Positions 1 to 5,310 of a stretch of 6,448 nucleotides of DNA are shown here, in pieces (within the stretch, counting starts at the first letter, position 1; the number at the start of each line of letters is the position of its first letter). A program made the position numbers and the translations under genes. The notes beneath the pieces are model-generated. The model worked only from the letters and a program-made list of their open reading frames with translations, did no database searches and was not told the DNA's origin. The DNA is from CAINFV01 sp964409235 (lineage in GTDB: Bacteria; Chlamydiota; Chlamydiia; Chlamydiales; FEN-1388), in the NCBI GenBank assembly GCA_964409235.1, contig CAYPCN010000040.1, positions 1 through 6,448 on the forward strand. Reading direction: 5' to 3'.

Positions 1-3
1 CAT

Positions 4-1080
4 ATGAGAGTGGAGTCTCTGCATGTCTGCCATTTTCGCAATGTGCGCTCACTCGCTCTTGCTCCCGCGACGGGAATCAACGAATTGGTGGGAGAGAACG
101 CTCAGGGGAAGACGGCTATCCTCGAAGCCCTCCATGTATTGATTTTAGGAGGTTCATTCCGCACGCATCAGCTCAAAGAACTGGTGCAGGAAGGCAAAGA
201 TGGCTTTCTTGTAGAAGCGACAATGAATAGCGGCGGCGTCCATAGGACGCTCTGCGTGGCGTACGATGGCTCACGGCGCTCTGTCTCAATCGATGGACAG
301 CTCCAAGAGACGACGTGTCTGCTCCTTGGCAACCTTCTCGGCGTTACGGCCACATTAGAAGACCAAGAGCTCATCTTTGGTGCCCCTGCTGTCCGCCGTC
401 GATTTTTAGATGAGCAAATCGCTCAGATCGATCCCTTTTATGTGGCACAGCTTAGTCGCTACTCGCGAGCTCTGGCCGCCAGAAATCGCCTGCTGAAAAT
501 GCGGGAGACGAGAACGATCACTGCATGGGAGGAACAGCTTGCCAAGGCGGCTGCGTACATCATCCATCAACGCCGGCATACAGTGCACCTCCTACATCCC
601 AAAGTGGTCGCTGCTTTTCAAATGCTGTTTCCTGAACACAAAGATATTTCGCGATTATGTATGCGGTATTGCTCGCAATGTCCTGAAGATCACGATGCCG
701 TCGATTGGTACCAACATCAGTATGCTGCTCGGCGCGAGCACGAGATGCGGGCTTCTGCAACGCTGGTAGGTCCCCATCGAGATGATATGGAGTGGAGTTT
801 TGGAGAAAGATCGTGTCGGGCTGTAGCTAGTCTTGGACAAGCGCGGGCCGTGGCCTTGGCCTTGCGGTGCGCAGAATGGGGTGTCCTAGCAGAGAGGACG
901 GGCGAGACTCCTCTCTTTTTGATAGACGATGTCGAAAGCACTCTTGATAGCGTCCGGAAACGCGTCGTCATGCAGCTGTGCCAGCAGTTTGGCCAAGTGT
1001 TTCTGACATGCCATGCGCCGCAATCGCCATCGAGTCATGTCATCACGGTTAAGGACGGCGTTGCGTCGCATTGCCAATAG
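4..1080 (+). CDS. recF: RecF, DNA replication/repair SMC-like ATPase
   Basis: RecF binds gapped DNA in the cytoplasm and helps load RecA there through RecFOR; it is an ABC/SMC-type ATPase. The 358-residue product matches the usual RecF length. Visible motifs are the N-terminal SLHVCHFRNV strand typical of RecF, Walker A GENAQGKT (residues 30-37) followed by ILEALHVL, the GGSFRT block (49-54), LVGPHRDD (254-261), the ABC signature region ASLGQARAVALAL (276-288), Walker B LFLIDDV (304-310) with a following D-loop LD, and QVFLTCH (331-337). The usual RecF signature SxGQQ reads SLGQA here, so the second Gln is replaced. The ATG at 4 gives the family's natural N-terminus; only three bases lie upstream, so its ribosome site cannot be judged. 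In many bacteria recF follows dnaN, which would lie outside the window. The central region (for example RRRFLDEQIAQIDP) resembles chlamydial RecF as I recall it. Identification is secure. Confidence 0.96.
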   Translation: MRVESLHVCHFRNVRSLALAPATGINELVGENAQGKTAILEALHVLILGGSFRTHQLKELVQEGKDGFLVEATMNSGGVHRTLCVAYDGSRRSVSIDGQLQETTCLLLGNLLGVTATLEDQELIFGAPAVRRRFLDEQIAQIDPFYVAQLSRYSRALAARNRLLKMRETRTITAWEEQLAKAAAYIIHQRRHTVHLLHPKVVAAFQMLFPEHKDISRLCMRYCSQCPEDHDAVDWYQHQYAARREHEMRASATLVGPHRDDMEWSFGERSCRAVASLGQARAVALALRCAEWGVLAERTGETPLFLIDDVESTLDSVRKRVVMQLCQQFGQVFLTCHAPQSPSSHVITVKDGVASHCQ

Positions 1081-1135
1081 CGGTAGAGCCATGTGCGATG
1101 TGGATTTTTAGAGGAGGGGTAGGAAGTTTTTGGAC

Positions 1136-1204
1136 CGAGCTACCAAAAAATCGACGACGCTCATATGCCCTGACATATGGGTGAGTATGTTTTGGCTAGA
1201 CTCG
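1136..1204. other. Nested inverted repeat in the recF-downstream gap
   Basis: Three concentric complementary arms share one centre: CGAG (1136-1139) with CTCG (1201-1204), CCAAAA (1143-1148) with TTTTGG (1190-1195), and CATATG (1162-1167) with CATATG (1174-1179) around the loop CCCTGA. As RNA it could fold into a long interrupted hairpin. It lies about 55 bp after the recF stop and 100 bp before the next start, in a 222-bp gap where I find no convincing gene. It is not a classic intrinsic terminator because no T-run follows. It could be a leader structure, a protein-binding site or a remnant of a short mobile repeat. The pairing is visible in the sequence; any function is a guess. Confidence 0.4.
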
Positions 1205-1290
1205 CTCAAGCCTTCAAACGACACATCGCACATGGCTCCTGTAACAAGTGGCAAAAGGTGCTCCTGTTTGATAGCATGTAGATTGGAGCA

Positions 1291-1296
1291 GAGGAG
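1291..1296 (+). promoter_or_regulatory. Ribosome binding site for the TPR chaperone gene
   Basis: GAGGAG lies 6 bases before the ATG at 1303. It supports this start over upstream starts in other frames. Confidence 0.6.
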
Positions 1297-1302
1297 CAGA
1301 CT

Positions 1303-1854
1303 ATGGTTGCCAGAAGGGTACACAAGCACAAACCCCAACCGCCATATCGGCGCCGCAGGCTTCGCGACATCAACCTCTTTCCAAAAATCCAAGCCAAGCT
1401 GCTCAGCGAAGAGCTGCCGCAGGAGCTACTGGGTATCAGTGATGATCAGCTCAGCAGCCTGTATCACACGGCGTGGACTTTCCTCGAAGAGGAGCAGACG
1501 GCAGATGCCGTGCGATCGTTCACCTTGCTGTGCCATCTCCATCCCTACGTTCCGGATTTTTGGTTTGGCTTGGGAAGAGCTCTGCGCGAAGGCGGCGAGC
1601 CAGAAGATGCGCTGAGCATGCTTTTCGTTGCTGAAACCATGGATCCCTCACGCTTTGAATTCTACCAAGAGGAGATTGAGTGTTGCCTGCAAGTTGGACG
1701 TGTGAGGGAAGCAGGACATATTCTCAATAGGCTGTATGCGCATCGACGCTCGATCAGCGCCTTCAATGACAGGCTTCGAGAGCTCCATCAGCTTGAAGAA
1801 AAAATCGCGAACAGGAAGCCATCTCCGCATTCTTATGACGAGAGTAACAGGTAG
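1303..1854 (+). CDS. LcrH/SycD-like TPR chaperone (type III secretion)
   Basis: This 183-residue protein looks like a class II type III secretion chaperone, the cytoplasmic TPR proteins that hold translocator or effector subunits before export. After a basic N-terminus (RRVHKHK, RRRRLRD within residues 4-22), the segment from ISDDQLSSLYHTAWTFLEE (45-63) follows the SycD/LcrH pattern: a helix pair with FTLLCHLHPYVPDFWFGLGR (TPR1 to TPR2, about 50-92), then EDALSMLFVAETMDPSRFEF (101-120) and CCLQVGRVREAGHILNRL (127-144) as TPR2 and TPR3. The Y/F-W-F-GLG block matches the family's RFFLGLGACRQ block. The tail (160-183) is charged and probably disordered. The next gene starts 45 bp downstream on the same strand and may be co-transcribed; class II chaperones are often encoded beside their clients. 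A generic TPR protein is the main alternative. No secretion apparatus gene is in the window, so the type III link rests on family resemblance. Confidence 0.75.
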   Translation: MVARRVHKHKPQPPYRRRRLRDINLFPKIQAKLLSEELPQELLGISDDQLSSLYHTAWTFLEEEQTADAVRSFTLLCHLHPYVPDFWFGLGRALREGGEPEDALSMLFVAETMDPSRFEFYQEEIECCLQVGRVREAGHILNRLYAHRRSISAFNDRLRELHQLEEKIANRKPSPHSYDESNR

Positions 1855-1899
1855 ACGTGTGGTCTACATAGAACAGGTTTCGACCAGGAGAAAAGTTTA

Positions 1900-2445
1900 A
1901 TGAATCCGGTACCTCTTCAAGATCTCAACGCTTGTGCCAAGCGCTTTAGTGATACGGTGTACGAAGCTGCTGACTCCGCTGTTATGGCGTGTAGAGACAA
2001 GGTTAATTCTGGCGATCCTGTAGCTGAGCAAAGAAGCATATTGTGGACCAATCGCATCATCACCGTGCTCAACATGTTTGTTCGTCGTCCTCTCATGGAG
2101 ATGCCGATATTCCCATATATTGGCGTCCATGCTGACCGCTATACTGTTCGACGCATACATGTGGTGTTCCGAGTATTTTGTGCGGATCTCCCTCAAGACT
2201 TAGACGTCGGTGCTCGCAGGGAGATGAGGATTGAGTTGTGGAAGCGCACAGTGAACACTTTGCGATCATTTTTCTCTGCTGAAGAACAATACTTGGTGAC
2301 GTTTTTGAACAAAACTCAGCAGTACACGCAGGATCAGGCCATCAATGCCGTGACGAAAGGATGTCCCGGCTCTCTTGCCGATGGCATCGCCTATGAACTC
2401 CTCACCAATTTTGAAGCAGAAGGGATATTGGAAGAGACGGTATAG
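1900..2445 (+). CDS. Unrecognised soluble protein, possible partner of the TPR chaperone
   Basis: I do not recognise this 181-residue protein. AGGAG at 1886-1890 lies 9 bases before the ATG and fixes the start. There is no signal peptide or membrane segment. The N-terminal part (1-40) looks helical with small residues (YEAADSAVMACRD). A middle block has hydrophobic and proline-rich stretches (IITVLNMFVRRPLMEMPIFP, about 53-72), followed by a basic region (RYTVRRIHVVFRVF, 80-93). The C-terminal third holds EEQYLVTFLNKTQQYTQDQAI (128-148) and an acidic tail (FEAEGILEETV). Five cysteines are spread without a metal-site pattern. It lies 45 bp after the TPR chaperone gene on the same strand, so it may be a client or co-chaperone of that protein, but this is only context. 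Real coding is supported by the ribosome site, the uninterrupted length and the ordinary amino-acid composition. Confidence 0.75.
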   Translation: MNPVPLQDLNACAKRFSDTVYEAADSAVMACRDKVNSGDPVAEQRSILWTNRIITVLNMFVRRPLMEMPIFPYIGVHADRYTVRRIHVVFRVFCADLPQDLDVGARREMRIELWKRTVNTLRSFFSAEEQYLVTFLNKTQQYTQDQAINAVTKGCPGSLADGIAYELLTNFEAEGILEETV

Positions 2446-2460
2446 CGTTGTCTTCTCTAC

Positions 2461-2511
2461 GTCCATCGTATCCACCAGTTTCCGGAAATTTAGCCAAGAA
2501 GGACGATGGGC
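2461..2511. other. Inverted repeat downstream of the hypothetical gene
   Basis: GTCCATCGT (2461-2469) can pair with ACGATGGGC (2503-2511), nine pairs including one G-U. Between them lies the 10-bp palindrome TTTCCGGAAA (2479-2488). The element starts 16 bp after the stop at 2445 and is followed by T-rich sequence (2518-2560) with several short T-runs. It may act as a transcription end or mRNA 3' stabiliser for the preceding two-gene unit. The loop is longer than in a normal intrinsic terminator, so I do not call it one outright. Confidence 0.35.
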
Positions 2512-2562
2512 AACGACTTTCTTGCTCTTTTGTTGTGGTGTAGGATTTTTTATTTGGGATAA

Positions 2563-2591
2563 TTGTTGATTTTTTAAATAAAATATATTAT
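2563..2591 (+). promoter_or_regulatory. Putative sigma-70-type promoter for the small exported protein
   Basis: TTGTTG (2563-2568) and TATTAT (2586-2591, five of six consensus bases) are separated by 17 bp. They lie inside a strongly AT-rich tract (2545-2592) unlike the rest of the window. AT-rich spacers and upstream sequence are common in chlamydial housekeeping promoters. The predicted transcript start falls near 2598. The leader then contains a short hairpin, AGGGA (2605-2609) with TCCCT (2615-2619). Confidence 0.45.
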
Positions 2592-2688
2592 CTGTGAGGT
2601 GTCAAGGGAAAATCTCCCTAGGCTGGAGTATGTACCATGAAAAAAACTCTGTATCGTGCAAAGATCGCCGGTAGAGAGGGAACGACAT

Positions 2689-2694
2689 GGGAGG
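2689..2694 (+). promoter_or_regulatory. Ribosome binding site that decides the start at 2700
   Basis: GGGAGG lies 5 bases before the ATG at 2700. Initiation here puts the hydrophobic signal peptide at the N-terminus. A competing in-frame ATG at 2637 also has a weaker GGAG (2625-2628, 8 bases away) and would add 21 mostly polar residues in front of the signal peptide. Confidence 0.5.
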
Positions 2695-2699
2695 TAGTT

Positions 2700-2936
2700 A
2701 TGATCTCCAAGATAGGGTCTCGAATATGGCTTGTTGCTCTCATCGGAGCGGCCATACTGTCCTTTGCTCCTCGTTTTGTCCATGCTGGTTCAGGCGCGGA
2801 TTGTAGAGAACGAGTGCGAAGTGACCGCGATCAAGATCGCGAACAAACAGAAGAGCTCCAAGGACAAGACGTGCAAGTGCTGCGCAATATGCATCCAGAA
2901 TTGCAAGTTGCAGCGCCTTTCGGTACAAAAGAATGA
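2700..2936 (+). CDS. Small exported protein of unknown function (reading frame uncertain)
   Basis: This is a 78-residue product starting with a textbook signal peptide: basic MISKIGSR, hydrophobic IWLVALIGAAILSF, and cleavage probably after FVHA (residue 29). In this frame the mature part is short, hydrophilic and Arg/Asp/Gln/Glu-rich (CRERVRSDRDQDREQTEE), with one cysteine and no recognisable domain. An overlapping frame, one base on, stays open from 2731 to 2946. It encodes a lysine- and cysteine-rich tail with CEVTAIKIANKQ and a KTCKCCAICIQNC cluster, and its codons end in G or C far more often than those of the 2700 frame. A single-base change between the signal peptide and about 2795 would join the signal peptide to that tail. 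So this may be a frameshifted gene, a sequencing error or true overlapping coding. The 3' ends run into the converging gene on the other strand. I can support an exported small protein, not its mature sequence or role. Confidence 0.5.
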   Translation: MISKIGSRIWLVALIGAAILSFAPRFVHAGSGADCRERVRSDRDQDREQTEELQGQDVQVLRNMHPELQVAAPFGTKE

Positions 2937-2942
2937 ACGGCT

Positions 2943-3200
2943 CTAGAGCAGTAGATCAGGGGAGAGGCGCCGTTCTTGCTTCGCCTCTTCTTCTTTTCTG
3001 ATTCTCCGCCGTTCCTCATCGTCGGCTCTGATGCGCCGCCGCTCTTCATCGCGGCGAATATCTTCTTGCTGGCGGCGCCGGCGCTCGTCATCGCGCCGTG
3101 CGTCTGCAGCGCTGTCGCCGTACCGCATTGTTGGAAACCAAGCGCACAGGCTTCCTCCAAGAACTACGAGTACGCTCGTTATATAAATAATGCGTTTCAT
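2943..3200 (-). CDS. Short membrane-anchored protein with a highly charged repeat helix
   Basis: The 85-residue product starts MKRIIYITSVLVVLGGSLC, a basic tip and hydrophobic segment (residues 3-19) that is either a signal peptide or a single membrane anchor. GSLC is not a good lipobox because Leu precedes Cys. From residue 30 on, nearly every residue is charged. A 10-residue unit repeats imperfectly: DIRRDEERRR (47-56), IRADDEERRR (57-66), IRKEEEAKQE (67-76). This should form a long single alpha-helix or coiled coil outside the membrane. The start is set by GGAGGA (complement of 3209-3214), 8 bases before the ATG, rather than by a start ten codons upstream. It converges on the small exported gene with almost no spacer. 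The sequence is low-complexity, so homology-based naming will mislead. A role in the cell envelope is only suggested by the anchor. Confidence 0.7.
   Translation of the reverse strand: MKRIIYITSVLVVLGGSLCAWFPTMRYGDSAADARRDDERRRRQQEDIRRDEERRRIRADDEERRRIRKEEEAKQERRLSPDLLL
2998..3051 (-). repeat. 30-bp tandem repeat encoding the charged decapeptide
   Basis: On the + strand the 24-mers starting at 2998 and 3028 differ at only four positions and share CTGAT at the start, CGCCG inside and TCATCG at the end. The period is 30 bp, which keeps frame and gives the decapeptide repeat of the minus-strand protein. A weaker third unit lies immediately further right (about 3058-3081). Repeats like this can expand or contract by slippage without breaking the frame. 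Confidence 0.6.
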
Positions 3201-3240
3201 CAAATTTATCCTCCACAAGACACATCGCAAATGTCTCTGT

Positions 3241-3270
3241 AATATATTTTGTTGAAAAATTCAACAGCAA
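3241..3270 (-). promoter_or_regulatory. Putative promoter for the charged-repeat protein
   Basis: Read on the minus strand, TTGCTG (3265-3270) and TATATT (3241-3246) stand 18 bp apart. The predicted start falls about 40 bp ahead of the ATG at 3200, leaving room for the good ribosome site at 3209-3214. Confidence 0.4.
3250..3266. promoter_or_regulatory. Perfect dyad, candidate operator in a divergent promoter region
   Basis: TGTTGAA (3250-3256), AAA, TTCAACA (3260-3266) is a perfect 7-bp inverted repeat with a 3-bp centre. It falls between the -35 and -10 boxes proposed for the minus-strand gene and covers the -35 box proposed for the plus-strand redoxin gene. That is where a repressor could control both. 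I do not recognise the site as that of a known regulator. A small hairpin without regulatory function is the alternative. Confidence 0.4.
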
Positions 3271-3281
3271 GTTGGTACAAG
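3252..3281 (+). promoter_or_regulatory. Putative promoter for the redoxin-like gene
   Basis: TTGAAA (3252-3257, five of six consensus bases) is followed after 18 bp by TACAAG (3276-3281, four of six). The transcript would start near 3288, about 25 bp before the ATG, with the purine-rich ribosome site GAGAGGGAG (3300-3308) in the leader. Confidence 0.35.
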
Positions 3282-3312
3282 GGCAAATAAGATAGGATGA
3301 GAGAGGGAGTGT

Positions 3313-3954
3313 ATGAGGATGGTCCGTCGTTGGGTGATGCGAACGGTGATCGTGGCGTGTATACTAGTGGCTGGCTCGTTGCAAGGCTATGCGGCAGTGG
3401 GCAGTGAGGCGCCGAATTTTCGGGTCACAGATTTTCGTGGTCAGGAGTGTTCGCTGTCAGACTATCGAGGTAAAATTGTCGTATTAGAATGGACCAACCC
3501 AAAGTGTCCCTATGTGCAAAAGCAATACTCAAAAGAGACCAACGATGGCGTTGGCAATATGCAGGCCATGCAGAAGCGGTATACCGACCCTTCTGTTGGC
3601 GTGGTATGGGTTATGATTGCTTCAAGCCCTGCTGATAAGAGTTCATATTTGTCTGCCGAAGAGTGGAAAGCGCAATTAGAACAGTGGGGGGCCAGTCCCA
3701 CGACGCTCATCGTCGATGCGTCAGGCGAGCTGGCCAAGCTGTATGGGGCGCAGAGGACACCGGAGGTGATGATCATCGGCAAAGATGGCCTCCTCCTCTA
3801 CCGCGGTGCTGTCGACAGTCTTCGTGGGACGGATCCGTCTGAGATCGACCAATTTACTAACCTCCCTTGGCTGAAAAAGGCCTTGGAAAATGCCGTTCAG
3901 AATCGGCGTGTGATCCCACCAGAGACCATTCCATACGGCTGTCCAATACGGTAA
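3313..3954 (+). CDS. Exported redoxin (AhpC/TSA, thioredoxin-fold) family protein
   Basis: This 213-residue protein has an N-terminal signal peptide (basic MRMVRRWVMR, hydrophobic TVIVACILVAG, likely cut after YAA, residue 28). It therefore probably acts in the periplasm or is membrane-tethered. The thioredoxin fold follows: GSEAPNFRVTDFRGQECSLSDYRGKIVVLEW (30-60), the active-site loop NPKCPYVQKQY (62-72), then IVDASGELAKLYGAQRTPEVMIIGKDG (133-159) with the cis-proline at P150 and a final strand LLYRGAVD (161-168). C65 is the only cysteine in the active loop: the thioredoxin CxxC second cysteine is replaced by V68, so it is not a classic thioredoxin. C47 and C210 (YGCPIR near the end) are possible resolving partners. 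The closest family resemblance is to the 'thioredoxin family / redoxin domain' proteins with an NCPxV loop and a PYGC tail. The reaction (peroxide or thiol reduction) cannot be assigned from sequence alone. The start is set by GAGAGGGAG (3300-3308). Confidence 0.85.
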   Translation: MRMVRRWVMRTVIVACILVAGSLQGYAAVGSEAPNFRVTDFRGQECSLSDYRGKIVVLEWTNPKCPYVQKQYSKETNDGVGNMQAMQKRYTDPSVGVVWVMIASSPADKSSYLSAEEWKAQLEQWGASPTTLIVDASGELAKLYGAQRTPEVMIIGKDGLLLYRGAVDSLRGTDPSEIDQFTNLPWLKKALENAVQNRRVIPPETIPYGCPIR

Positions 3955-3959
3955 GTCAT

Positions 3960-3989
3960 TTGCTCGAAAGAGGGTAGTCCAGGTACAAT
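3960..3989 (+). promoter_or_regulatory. Possible promoter for rarA, leaderless arrangement
   Basis: TACAAT (3984-3989, five of six consensus bases) lies 18 bp after TTGCTC (3960-3965, weak). The last -10 base is only 7 bp before the rarA ATG, so transcription would begin at or beside the start codon. No good ribosome site is visible ahead of this ATG: TAGG at 3992-3995 is too close. The -35 match is poor, so confidence is low. Confidence 0.3.
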
Positions 3990-3996
3990 TGTAGGC

Positions 3997-5310
3997 ATGA
4001 CGCACGCACTCCCCCTTTCAGAACGATTTCGTCCGAAAGCCTTTGATCAATTCTTCGGTCAAGAACGATGGCTCCAGGACAATGGCATTATTCGGCGGTC
4101 CATTGCTCGAGGGAGGCCTGCAAGCCTGCTCTTCTGGGGCCCACCAGGTTGTGGAAAGACCTCGTTGGCAGGCATCTATCTTGCTTCGTTTTCCTGTCCC
4201 AGCATTGATCTTCATCCAACCCGATTCCAAGTCGCGGAAGTCAAGCGCGTGCTCGAAGCGGCCAATGCCTCTCCTCTCTTTCGTCCTACGATCGTGTGGA
4301 TCGATGAGATCCATCGGCTGACTCGTCCCCAGCAAGACCTGCTCTTGAGAGCGGTCGAAGACGGCTCTGTGGCTCTTATCGCAGCAACGACCGAGAATCC
4401 ATCGTTCGTTCTTTCCAACGCCTTGCTCTCGAGGATGACGGTGCTCACCTTTACTCCTCTCGAAGAACAGGAACTGCACGCGCTCATCGACCGGGTGGTC
4501 TCCGCCTATCCTCACATTTCCATTGACGACGAGGCCAAAAAGATGCTCGTAGGTTGGTCGGCTGGCGATGCTAGAAAACTTCTTTCGCTCATGGAGCCGA
4601 TCGTCGATCAGAAGGCGTCTACAAAGTACGACGCGGGGGCTATTCGCGATCTGCTGTCGCATCATGTGGGTGGGCTGACTTCGGAAGGCGAGGGACGATA
4701 TTTTCTGATATCAGCGCTTCACAAGGCCGTTCGTGGGTCGGACTGCCAGGCGGCGCTGTACTGGCTGGCGAGGCTGCTGACAGCTGGCGAAGATCCGCTG
4801 TACCTTGCCCGCCGCATCGTCCGCATGTCGATCGAAGATGTTGGGCTAGCGGATCCCCAGGCGCTCTCCTTAGCGTTGAACGCTCAGGAGTGTTATAAGG
4901 CGATGGGCAGCCCAGAAGGAGACCTTGCCTTGGCTGAGGCGATCATTTATCTAGCGCTTGCTCCTAAGAGTGCGTCGGCCTATGTTGCCTTTGACAAGGC
5001 GAAGGCCGCAGCCTCTGCGACACCTCACCTCATGCCCCCTGCCCATATTCTCAATGCTCCAACGCAGTGGATGAAAAAGCAAGGGTTTTCTAAAGGCTAT
5101 CAATGGGATCACGACTGTGAGGATGCGTTTTCCGGGCAAGAGTACTTTCCTGAAGGCGTGGTCGAAAGAATGTACTATATCCCGGTGCAAAGAGGGTTTG
5201 AAAGGGAGCTGGAGAAGCGACTCGACTATTTTCAGCGGCTGCGAGCGCAGCGCCGGGCCCAGTCGGGGCCCGGATGCCCCAGTGACGAATCGCCCATGGT
5301 GCAAAGTTAG
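3997..5310 (+). CDS. rarA: RarA (MgsA), AAA+ ATPase of the replication fork
   Basis: RarA/MgsA (Mgs1/WRNIP1 family) is a cytoplasmic clamp-loader-like AAA+ ATPase that acts at stalled or gapped replication forks. The 437-residue product has the family's normal length. Motifs in order: RFRPKAFDQFFGQ (10-22), the RarA start motif; Walker A GPPGCGKT (48-55); Walker B IVWIDEIHR (99-107); sensor 1 AATTENPSF (129-137); arginine-finger loop NALLSR (141-146); sensor 2 GDARKLLSL (190-198). The RarA-specific C-terminal tetramerisation part follows, with LISALHKAVRGSD, AALYWLARLL, AGEDPLYLARRIVRM and SIEDVGLADPQAL (about 233-291), and near the end the conserved PEGVVERMYYIPVQRGFE block. All nucleotide-handling residues are present, so it should be active. 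Its stop overlaps the stop of hsp20 on the other strand. It has no strong ribosome site and may be read from a leaderless message. Confidence 0.97.
   Translation: MTHALPLSERFRPKAFDQFFGQERWLQDNGIIRRSIARGRPASLLFWGPPGCGKTSLAGIYLASFSCPSIDLHPTRFQVAEVKRVLEAANASPLFRPTIVWIDEIHRLTRPQQDLLLRAVEDGSVALIAATTENPSFVLSNALLSRMTVLTFTPLEEQELHALIDRVVSAYPHISIDDEAKKMLVGWSAGDARKLLSLMEPIVDQKASTKYDAGAIRDLLSHHVGGLTSEGEGRYFLISALHKAVRGSDCQAALYWLARLLTAGEDPLYLARRIVRMSIEDVGLADPQALSLALNAQECYKAMGSPEGDLALAEAIIYLALAPKSASAYVAFDKAKAAASATPHLMPPAHILNAPTQWMKKQGFSKGYQWDHDCEDAFSGQEYFPEGVVERMYYIPVQRGFERELEKRLDYFQRLRAQRRAQSGPGCPSDESPMVQS

Noticed and set aside
1066..1109. Possible intrinsic terminator after recF (TCGCAT with ATGTGCGA, then TTTTT)
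   Set aside because: The stem needs a bulge, the loop is about 19 bases and the T-run is offset by several bases, so it is too weak to annotate.
1108..1392. Minus-strand open frame of 94 codons across the recF-downstream gap
   Set aside because: It overlaps the start of the TPR chaperone gene, has no clear ribosome site and shows no recognisable family; its composition looks like chance readthrough of the gap.
1130..1615. Plus-strand 161-codon open frame starting at TTG
   Set aside because: It runs out of frame through the chaperone gene and its translation is rich in Ser, Arg and Cys like a shadow frame; the 1303 frame has the ribosome site and the family match.
2998..3081. CRISPR-like or microsatellite array
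   Set aside because: The repeats are adjacent 30-bp coding units without spacers and are explained by the decapeptide repeat.
2976..3242. Hydrophobic plus-strand open frame opposite the charged-repeat gene
   Set aside because: Its hydrophobic, Ala/Pro-rich sequence is the expected complement of Arg/Glu-rich repeats, and the minus strand has the strong ribosome site and signal peptide.
4018..4665. Long minus-strand open frame (215 codons) opposite rarA
   Set aside because: It is fully antisense to conserved AAA+ motifs of rarA and its translation matches nothing I recognise.
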